In this document: one piece after another, positions 1-5,899 of the stretch
Position numbering within the stretch: position 1 is the stretch's first letter
Layout: each line of letters begins with the position of its first letter
NCBI GenBank assembly: GCA_003250175.1
Contig: QKHD01000045.1
Location: forward strand, 1-6,745
From: Helicobacteraceae bacterium
GTDB lineage: Bacteria; Campylobacterota; Campylobacteria; Campylobacterales; SZUA-545
Direction of reading: 5' to 3'
DNA: 6,745 nucleotides
The notes under the pieces: generated by a model
Databases searched by the model: none
Told to the model about the DNA's origin: nothing
What the model saw: the letters and a program-made list of their open reading frames with translations, nothing else
Position numbers and translations under genes: made by a program

Positions 1-1375
1 GTGTTTTAGCGGGAAGCTTCTCTTTGTCGGTAAAGAGATCCAGCAGCAGGTACATCACCGCTTCTTCAGACCCGATCTTATTGGTCAAGGCCAGCAGACT
101 TTTTGAAAAGCCATTTAGCACCGTGTCCGTTACCGGGTGAAAATAGAGCCCCGCAGCTTTGTTCATCTTCATGGCGTTATTGATACCAAAACGAACTACC
201 GGATTATCACTGGAAATCAGTGTCCCCAGGGTCACAACAAAGTTGCTCTCACCCAAACTCGCCAGCGTGGCACTGCCATAGTTTCCGGCGGTTTTTTGGA
301 AAGCACCCAGGAAGCTCTGGAAACGTTTTGCCTCCGGATTGATCAGCTTGTAGCCGCGTAGGGTTTTTAGCTTTTGCAGCAGTAACGCTTCTTCGTTGGT
401 GATCATGCTGTCAAAAATGATCGTGTCGGCCTTTTCCATCGCCTTGACCGCTTCATCAAACTGGGTAGGATCCTGATCGGCGGTATTTTGGTAGTCGTAT
501 CCGAAGCGCCCTGCCCCACAAAGCGTCTGGAAGTGGAAATCATTTTTCACTCGGTAGATGGTGGCATCCGGATTCTCCACGGAAGTATGCTTCACATCGT
601 ACATGATATGGCATGCGCTGGAGCAGTGGGCACAGCTGGAAGGAACGGTGGTCAGTTCCCAGGCGTTGGATTTATACTGGAAATCGGAGCTGACGAGTGC
701 ACCGACCGGGCAGGCAGAGATACACTCGCCGCACTCGATACAGTCCAGGGTCATCGGATCGGCACCGGCACTTCCGATGAGGGATTTGTTCATCTTGTTC
801 CAGATGGTGTAGGCATCTTTCGGCATGGACTCTTTAAACTCCGCCGCGATCGCTTCACCGCCGCGAGGAACGGTTTTAAGAGCCGCGTCACCGATCATGT
901 CTTTACACGCCGTTACACAGCGTTCGCAGACGATACAAAGACCTGCGTCATACTTGATTTTGCCCCAATCAAGTACCGGACGGGAGGAGTCCTGGATGCA
1001 GTAGTTTTGTGTATCGACCTGCATAAACATGGTGTTGTCCTGCAGCTCACACTCTCCGGATTTGTCGCAGACACCGCACTGTAACGGGTGGTTGATATCA
1101 TAGACCTGCATGATCGCTTCGCGTTCTTCATGGATTTCGTCACTGTGAATAACGACGTTCATGCCCTCTTTCACCTTGGCGTTACATGCGTATGCCCGCT
1201 TGCCGTCTGCCTCTACCATACAGACTCGGCATGCCAGGGTGGCCGAGCAGCGTGTCAGATAACAGATTGCTGGAATAAAAATACCATTTGCCCGTGCGAC
1301 ATTGAGAATAGTTTCACCCTCGTATGTCTTGATCTCTTTACCATCAATGGTTAATGTAATCATCTCTTTCGTCAT
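1..1375 (-). CDS. nuoG: NADH-quinone oxidoreductase subunit G, copy 2, 3' end outside window
   Basis: A second NuoG directly follows the first. Reading from the ATG at 1375 gives 458 uninterrupted codons (MTKEMITLTIDGKEIKTYEG...) with no stop before the window start, so the C-terminal part is missing only because the window ends. Cofactor motifs match copy 1 in order: C38/C49/C52/C64 (2Fe-2S N1b), H96/C100/C103/C109 (N5), C147/C150/C153/C157 and C212/C215/C218/C222 (two 4Fe-4S motifs), and C248/C251/C255/C286 (N7 type). The start of the molybdopterin-like domain follows. It differs from copy 1 by about 25 extra residues between the two ferredoxin motifs (roughly 160-208) and by low similarity after residue 350. 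One exception is the near-identical block at 312-349. All ligands are intact, so it looks functional rather than decaying. The start overlaps the copy 1 stop, implying coupled translation. It may replace copy 1 in an alternative complex or serve as a second electron-transfer arm; the sequence does not decide this. Confidence 0.94.
   Translation of the reverse strand, partial: MTKEMITLTIDGKEIKTYEGETILNVARANGIFIPAICYLTRCSATLACRVCMVEADGKRAYACNAKVKEGMNVVIHSDEIHEEREAIMQVYDINHPLQCGVCDKSGECELQDNTMFMQVDTQNYCIQDSSRPVLDWGKIKYDAGLCIVCERCVTACKDMIGDAALKTVPRGGEAIAAEFKESMPKDAYTIWNKMNKSLIGSAGADPMTLDCIECGECISACPVGALVSSDFQYKSNAWELTTVPSSCAHCSSACHIMYDVKHTSVENPDATIYRVKNDFHFQTLCGAGRFGYDYQNTADQDPTQFDEAVKAMEKADTIIFDSMITNEEALLLQKLKTLRGYKLINPEAKRFQSFLGAFQKTAGNYGSATLASLGESNFVVTLGTLISSDNPVVRFGINNAMKMNKAAGLYFHPVTDTVLNGFSKSLLALTNKIGSEEAVMYLLLDLFTDKEKLPAKT
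329..442 (-). repeat. Near-identical tract shared with nuoG copy 1 (copy in nuoG 2)
   Basis: These 114 nt encode residues 312-349 of NuoG copy 2 and match 2674-2787 in nuoG copy 1 without gaps, with 12 mismatches (about 89% identity). Of 38 codons 27 are identical, and 9 of the 11 differing codons are synonymous. Both copies share two CTA leucine codons. The flanking parts of the two genes are clearly more diverged. Confidence 0.85.
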
Positions 1376-3639
1376 TGAGAATTCCCTACCGGTGCTATTT
1401 TTGTTTTCTTAAAACGATAGGCGTAGGGTACCGTTTTCGCACTTATGGCCTCATCAAACGAGCCCAGAAGCGCGATGGTTCCTTTCAAAGATGTATCAAG
1501 TTTAAACACTTTTTTGGTGATATTTCCATCACCAAGATCGATGGAAATATGATCATTATCTGAAATTTTTGCTGCCGTGGCAAACTGGGAAGATCCGCGC
1601 AGCACATTCAGCTCTTTGAGCTGCGACGCCTTGTTGGTAAAGGCATTAAACTGCAGAACCGGATTGCAGCGGTAGACCACCGTACCGTTGAACTCACCGA
1701 TATCGGCGATCTCTTCCACGCTTGTTTCGGTTGCCACGCTCTGGTTTTCCAGAACGTATCCGCGCAGGTTTTCACCGTTTCGTGCAAAGTCGTTTTCCAG
1801 GCTGTCAAAGCTCACCGCTTTGAAGCCTTTGGATACGGGCAGTTCTTTGGTCAGCTGAACCGTGTAGTCCAGTTTCATACCCAGGGCATTGGCCAGGTCA
1901 CCCAGGCTGTAGCCGCTGTAGGGGACGGCTGCGTTGAGTGGAACGACTCGTTTATCGATGGAGGTAATGGTACCTTCTTGTTGATTGAGAGCCGGCATAT
2001 CCAGTTCCTCTTCTCCGGAGGCGCCCAGGGCTGTCAGGGTGAAGTCACCTTTGACGTTATAGCCTAGGGTGTAGTTCCCTGCCGTATCATCCAGGTCACA
2101 GATCAGGGCGACACCCAGGCTGTTGGTTTTAGGTGGAACGATCAGGACTTTAAAGTCGCTGTACTGTTCCATCAATCCGGCCAGCTTGGCGATATTCTCG
2201 CTTCGCGGGTGGTTGATCACGTCTTCGCCTAGAATGAGGACACGGTTTTTTCGCCGTGCGCTGCGGCGCTGCATGGTTTCGATCTCTTCTTCACCGACAT
2301 TGGATTCGGCGGAAAGATAGCCCTCATCGAGCTCGTTAAAGTAACCTTGCAGATCGCTGGAGAGGTTGGCCTCCGGAATAAAGGCCTTGGCCAACAGCGC
2401 CATCACGCCCTCCTCGCTGCCCACTTCGTATTTGACATACTGGTTGACCGTATTAAGCATATCCGCATCTTCCATGGGGTGCAGGTAGACCACGTCGGAG
2501 CGTTGCTGTTTCACGGCGTTGGTCAGGGCGTAGCGCACCATGGGGTTGTCGGTCTTGATCCGGCTGCCAAAAACCACGGCATATTCAGCCGCACGGACAT
2601 CATCCAGATCGGCCGAATAGAGCTGCTTACCGCTGTGCGTTGCAAAGGTTCTGATAAATCGCTGGTAGGCCTGAGCCTCCGGATTGACCAGCTTGTAGCC
2701 ACGTAGAGTTTTTAGCTTTTGCAGCAACAACGCTTCTTCGTTGGTGATCATACTGTCAAAAGCAATCGTGTCGGCTTTTTCCATGGCCTGAATGGCACGG
2801 ATAAAGGCCTTTTCGTTTTTTGCCGCTACCTGATTGTCAAAATCAAATCCGAATCGCCCTGCCCCACAGAGGGAGGAAAACTCGAAATTGTTGGTTACCC
2901 GGTACAGTTCCCGCTTGTGGGTTGTCTTGGAGACCTTGGATTCATAGGTCAGGGCGCAGGCGCTGGAACAGTGTGCGCAGGATGACGGCACCTGTTTAAG
3001 CTCCCATGCGTTGGAACTGTATTTGAAATCCGTAGCGATCAAAGCACCTACCGGACAGACAGCGATACACTCTCCGCACTCCGTACACTCCAGCGTCTCG
3101 CTGTTTTTCGGAACGATTCCGGAGTTGTACCCACCGTAAAAGACCTCGATAGCGTCGTCACCGATTGCTTCGTTGCAGGTGCTGACACAGCGCTCACACA
3201 TAATACAGAGGTTGGGGTCGTACTGGATGCGTCCCCAGTTTTTAATCTCACGCTTTTGCTCTTTGGCGGAGAAACTCTGGGAGGTTACTTCAAACTCCAG
3301 GGTCTTATTCTGCAGTTCACAGGCTCCGGATTTATCGCACACGCCGCACTCAAGGGGGTGGTTGACGTCATAGAGCTTCATGATATTCTGGCGCTCTTTG
3401 AAAAGTTTGCCCGAATTGGTTGTGACCTTGATTCCCTCCGTGGGAGGCGTCTGGCAGCTGAGAACGAACCCTTCGGTTCCTTCAACTTCTACCACACACA
3501 GACGGCACGATGCGATGGGCGAGACTTTACTGAGATAGCACATGGTGGGGATATAGACCCCTTCCTTGCGTGCTACCTGCAGGATTGTCTCACCTTTTTG
3601 GGCACTAACCGGCTTACCATCAATAAAAAAGTTGATCAT
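1372..3639 (-). CDS. nuoG: NADH-quinone oxidoreductase subunit G, copy 1 (755 aa)
   Basis: NuoG is the large iron-sulfur subunit that carries electrons from the input flavoprotein towards NuoI and NuoB. Domains in order: a 2Fe-2S ferredoxin domain (C34, C45, C48, C62; cluster N1b); the His-Cys3 cluster N5 motif (H94, C98, C101, C107); two full ferredoxin-type motifs, C145/C148/C151/C155 and C185/C188/C191/C195; then C221/C224/C228/C258, as for cluster N7. A long molybdopterin-oxidoreductase-like domain follows, with VLILGEDVINHPRSENIAKL near 467-486 and PPKTNSLGVALICDLDD further on. It is not expected to bind molybdenum. Standard NuoG has only one cluster (N4, 3+1 Cys) where this protein has 4+4 Cys, an arrangement like iron hydrogenases and formate dehydrogenases. 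The length lies within the usual range for bacterial NuoG. The stop overlaps the start of a second nuoG (ATGA). Identity as NuoG is secure; the division of labour with copy 2 is unknown. Confidence 0.94.
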   Translation of the reverse strand: MINFFIDGKPVSAQKGETILQVARKEGVYIPTMCYLSKVSPIASCRLCVVEVEGTEGFVLSCQTPPTEGIKVTTNSGKLFKERQNIMKLYDVNHPLECGVCDKSGACELQNKTLEFEVTSQSFSAKEQKREIKNWGRIQYDPNLCIMCERCVSTCNEAIGDDAIEVFYGGYNSGIVPKNSETLECTECGECIAVCPVGALIATDFKYSSNAWELKQVPSSCAHCSSACALTYESKVSKTTHKRELYRVTNNFEFSSLCGAGRFGFDFDNQVAAKNEKAFIRAIQAMEKADTIAFDSMITNEEALLLQKLKTLRGYKLVNPEAQAYQRFIRTFATHSGKQLYSADLDDVRAAEYAVVFGSRIKTDNPMVRYALTNAVKQQRSDVVYLHPMEDADMLNTVNQYVKYEVGSEEGVMALLAKAFIPEANLSSDLQGYFNELDEGYLSAESNVGEEEIETMQRRSARRKNRVLILGEDVINHPRSENIAKLAGLMEQYSDFKVLIVPPKTNSLGVALICDLDDTAGNYTLGYNVKGDFTLTALGASGEEELDMPALNQQEGTITSIDKRVVPLNAAVPYSGYSLGDLANALGMKLDYTVQLTKELPVSKGFKAVSFDSLENDFARNGENLRGYVLENQSVATETSVEEIADIGEFNGTVVYRCNPVLQFNAFTNKASQLKELNVLRGSSQFATAAKISDNDHISIDLGDGNITKKVFKLDTSLKGTIALLGSFDEAISAKTVPYAYRFKKTKIAPVGNSQ
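1383..1387 (-). promoter_or_regulatory. Ribosome binding site of nuoG copy 2
   Basis: AGGGA on the minus strand lies 7 nt before the ATG at 1375, inside the last codons of nuoG copy 1. Together with the ATGA overlap it favours the ATG at 1375 over the in-frame ATG four codons later at 1363, which has no comparable site. Confidence 0.65.
2674..2787 (-). repeat. Near-identical tract shared with nuoG copy 2 (copy in nuoG 1)
   Basis: This is the partner of the tract at 329-442, in direct orientation 2345 nt away. It encodes residues 285-322 of NuoG copy 1, at the start of the molybdopterin-like domain just after the N7 cluster motif. The encoded peptides differ at only 2 of 38 residues (Ala/Ile at 293 and Val/Ile at 318, copy 1 numbering). 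Confidence 0.85.
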
Positions 3640-3644
3640 GGTTA

Positions 3645-3650
3645 TCCCTT
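3645..3650 (-). promoter_or_regulatory. Ribosome binding site of nuoG copy 1
   Basis: AAGGGA on the minus strand lies 5 nt before the ATG at 3639, inside the 16-nt gap after the nuoF-like stop. It supports this start, which also gives the N-terminus MINFFIDGKPV expected for a NuoG 2Fe-2S ferredoxin fold. Confidence 0.75.
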
Positions 3651-3655
3651 AATCT

Positions 3656-5653
3656 CTATACGGCTGCCATGGCGATGTAGTAACATCGCATGCAGCGTTC
3701 CGCTTCACGAATGGCTTCTTGCTGGGTAAAGCCCTGGTTGACTTCTTTGTTGTTGGTGATCCGATCCGGAACACTCAGTTTTTCCGAATGCTCTCGGGGC
3801 AGACCGGCCAGCCAGCCGCTTACCTTTTCGCCCTTGTTGTAGACCTTGAGTTTTCTCAGGTGGTCTTCCATGATTTCATCATCACTCAGCTCGATCTTTC
3901 CGGTCCGGAGGTATCGGCTCATGACACTGGCGGCCCGTTTGGCCTGGCCGACGGCATTGACAATGGTCATCGGGCCGTATTCACAATCCCCCGCTGCCCA
4001 GACACCTTTTCGGCTGGTCATGTAGGTTTTTCCGTCGGTTTTGAGGGTGTTCCAGCTGGTCATTTCCAACTCCCACTCCTCCGGAAGGTATTTCAGATCC
4101 GCATCCTGGGATACGGCCGGGACCAGGTAGTCGCAGTCGATGTCAAAATCGGCACCTTCCATCTTGACCAGTTGAGGGCGTCCGCCATCCGGATCGGGCT
4201 GTTCTTCGTACATGTTGATCTTGAGTCGGACCAGTTGGTTATCCTCGTCGTAGATCTCTTCGATCGCACTCTGGAAGATGAACTCGACGCCCTCTTCTAC
4301 CGCTTCGTGATACTCCTCATAGGAGGTATTTCGGATAATCGTCTTCTCATCCCGTCGGTAGAGCATAACGACCTTTTTCGCACCACATCGAACGGCGCAG
4401 CGCACGACATCCATAGAGGTAAAACCACCCCCGACGCAGACCAGCGTTTTTCCGGTCAGATCGATCGGCTCGCCCATACGGTGACGCTCCCACAGGTTGT
4501 ACTGATCGAGCATCTGAATCGCCGGCCAGTAGCCTTTCATATCCGTGCGTTCGTTGGTTGCCCGAACCTTTTTGGAAATTCGGGTTCCCGATGCCAGCAT
4601 GATGGCGTCGTATTCGGTTTCGAAACGGCGCAGCATGTCGGCGGTTACACGGGTGTTGAGAATATAATTCCCGCCCGCGCTCTTACAAAAATCGATGTCC
4701 TTCTGATACTCATGGGTCGGCATGCGGTAAGGGGGAACCCCTACCATGACCTCACCACCGAGTACCGGCAGCTCTTCATAGATATCACAGTCCACACCGT
4801 CCATACCGAGATAGTAGGCGGCGGTCAGACCCGCAGGTCCGGAGCCGACGATGGCAACTTTTTTCCCGATGGAAGGTTGTCTTTCCACAGGGTGGAACCA
4901 TTCGCTCTGGTGTTCTGTCTCATAATCCGCCCCTAGACGCTTGAGCTCCATAATGGAGATGGGTTGGTCCAGGTTGGTCCGGCGGCATGCGTCCTCACAA
5001 GGGTGAGGACAGACCCGGCCGCAGGTGTGGGCCAGGGGCATGGTTTGGCGTGTTGCCGCGAGGCTGTCGTCAAAACGCAGGTCGCGCACGCCCTCAATAT
5101 AGGCTGGGATATCCACGTGATCGGGGCACATATCCATACAGGGTGCCGTGATCTTCGCCTTGTAATCGGTTCCCTCGTCTCCGTAGTGGGGAGAGGGACG
5201 TTTTTGGTTGATACAGACAAGAAAATCGTCTGCAAAGTATTCAAGCATCTGCAGGATCGGTGTGGGAACGGTCTTACCGATCTCACACTTGCTGGTCAGG
5301 CTCATGCTCTGCGCAATTTCGCGCAGGTGGTCGAGGTCGCTCAGCTCCCCTTCGCCTCTGGCAATTTTGTCCAGAGTATCAAAGAGGATCCGACCGCCCC
5401 AACGGCCCGGTGCACAGCGTCCGCAGGCTTCGGAGTAGACCTGGTACTGGGCGGCGTATTCCATCGCCAGACGCACCACGTCCACATCCTCCTGGAAAAG
5501 TACGAAGCCGTCCCATCCGATAAATGCCTTGGATGGTCGATCGGCAGCGTACTCTTCGGGGAATTTAAAGGCGGTTTGCGCACTTTCCCCTTCCGGAGCA
5601 TGTCGATTATCGACGATTTCACCTCGCCAGGAGGAAAAAAAGACTCGGCTCAT
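3656..5653 (-). CDS. nuoF: NuoF-position fusion protein: NuoF N3 iron-sulfur domain plus GltD-like FAD/NAD(P) oxidoreductase (665 aa)
   Basis: Predicted electron-input flavoprotein of this complex I. Residues about 43-150 match the C-terminal iron-sulfur domain of NuoF (EACGRCAPGRWGGR at 76-89, partner C123), but the third Cys of CxxCxxC is G83. The NuoF FMN/NADH Rossmann domain that should precede it is missing. From about 165 on the protein is GltD-like. It has C172 and C176, then C211, C215, C219 and C223 (CxxxCxxxCxxxC) for 4Fe-4S clusters, and an FAD motif GSGPAG at 270-275. A second dinucleotide motif, GGGFTSMD, lies at 408-415, followed by YRRDEK at 432-437. The FAD-closing segment GVWAAGDCEYGPMTIVNAVG is at 550-569 and the C-terminus carries ERCMRC (C653, C656). 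Like GltD and NfnB it should move electrons between NAD(P)H or ferredoxin/flavodoxin and FeS centres, here probably feeding NuoG. The donor cannot be read from sequence. Its ATG overlaps the nuoE-like stop, and 16 nt separate it from nuoG. The symbol reflects position; only the N-terminal domain is NuoF. Confidence 0.86.
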   Translation of the reverse strand: MSRVFFSSWRGEIVDNRHAPEGESAQTAFKFPEEYAADRPSKAFIGWDGFVLFQEDVDVVRLAMEYAAQYQVYSEACGRCAPGRWGGRILFDTLDKIARGEGELSDLDHLREIAQSMSLTSKCEIGKTVPTPILQMLEYFADDFLVCINQKRPSPHYGDEGTDYKAKITAPCMDMCPDHVDIPAYIEGVRDLRFDDSLAATRQTMPLAHTCGRVCPHPCEDACRRTNLDQPISIMELKRLGADYETEHQSEWFHPVERQPSIGKKVAIVGSGPAGLTAAYYLGMDGVDCDIYEELPVLGGEVMVGVPPYRMPTHEYQKDIDFCKSAGGNYILNTRVTADMLRRFETEYDAIMLASGTRISKKVRATNERTDMKGYWPAIQMLDQYNLWERHRMGEPIDLTGKTLVCVGGGFTSMDVVRCAVRCGAKKVVMLYRRDEKTIIRNTSYEEYHEAVEEGVEFIFQSAIEEIYDEDNQLVRLKINMYEEQPDPDGGRPQLVKMEGADFDIDCDYLVPAVSQDADLKYLPEEWELEMTSWNTLKTDGKTYMTSRKGVWAAGDCEYGPMTIVNAVGQAKRAASVMSRYLRTGKIELSDDEIMEDHLRKLKVYNKGEKVSGWLAGLPREHSEKLSVPDRITNNKEVNQGFTQQEAIREAERCMRCYYIAMAAV

Positions 5654-5883
5654 TGTGCTTTTCTTTTAACAACAATGGTCCAGTCCACTTCATTGAACTT
5701 CAGGGAGTTCATCAATTCATGTCCGCTTGCTTTAACCGCGTCGGCACTCTTTTGTACGGGGGAGAAATCCCCCACTTCGAACAGGAAGATTCCAACCTCT
5801 TCAGGTTTGAGATCACTCTCAATAGTCTGGATCATCTTGTCGTAAAAACTATCTTTCAGATGGCGTAAATCAAATCGTTGCAT
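5650..5883 (-). CDS. Small NuoE-like complex I protein of the Campylobacterota type (77 aa)
   Basis: This 77-residue protein sits where nuoE stands in ordinary nuo operons. It starts MQRFDLRHLKDSFYDK and contains the stretches EEVGIFLFEVGDFSPV and LKFNEVDWTIVV. I recognise these as typical of the short protein between nuoD and the nuoF-like gene in Campylobacter, Helicobacter and Sulfurimonas relatives (Cj1575c-like). It is not a true NuoE: that family is about 160-170 residues with a thioredoxin-like fold and four Cys for 2Fe-2S cluster N1a. This protein has no cysteine at all, no signal peptide and no membrane segment. It probably acts as a cytoplasmic structural or docking subunit of the electron-input module, but its biochemical role is inferred from position. 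The start is fixed by a good Shine-Dalgarno sequence. Its TGA overlaps the next ATG (ATGA, 5650-5653), suggesting coupled translation and a matched amount of the NuoF-like partner. Confidence 0.8.
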   Translation of the reverse strand: MQRFDLRHLKDSFYDKMIQTIESDLKPEEVGIFLFEVGDFSPVQKSADAVKASGHELMNSLKFNEVDWTIVVKRKAQ

Positions 5884-5891
5884 AACACTAT

Positions 5892-5899
5892 TCTCCCTT
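5892..5899 (-). promoter_or_regulatory. Ribosome binding site of the nuoE-like gene
   Basis: On the minus strand AAGGGAGA lies 8 nt before the ATG at 5883 and overlaps the last two bases of the nuoD TAA stop. It is a strong Shine-Dalgarno match and fixes the start of the small downstream gene. It also supports treating that 77-codon frame as real. Confidence 0.8.

Noticed and set aside
488..1084. A 198-codon open frame on the plus strand
   Set aside because: Antisense to nuoG copy 2, which can be read without interruption with all cluster ligands across this stretch.
1361..1363. Alternative start of nuoG copy 2 at the second Met
   Set aside because: The upstream ATG at 1375 has a better-placed Shine-Dalgarno sequence and overlaps the previous stop. 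The second Met remains possible but is less supported.
3719..4936. A 405-codon open frame on the plus strand
   Set aside because: It lies wholly antisense to the nuoF-like gene, whose domains are unmistakable. The plus-strand translation has no recognisable motif, and such long mirror frames are common opposite genes with biased codon use.
4966..4985. Short tandem repeat GGTTGGTCC twice
   Set aside because: Only about two 10-nt units within codons for TNLDQP of the nuoF-like gene. The protein is conserved there and no expansion is seen.
4991..5010. Perfect 8-bp inverted repeat with a 4-nt loop (GTCCTCAC...GTGAGGAC)
   Set aside because: It lies inside codons for the conserved PHPCEDAC cysteine motif, has no U-tract and is not at a gene junction, so it is most simply a by-product of the coding sequence.
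4964..5845. A 293-codon open frame on the plus strand
   Set aside because: Antisense to the nuoF-like and nuoE-like genes, with no recognisable domain. Its path crosses a gene junction as expected for a chance frame.
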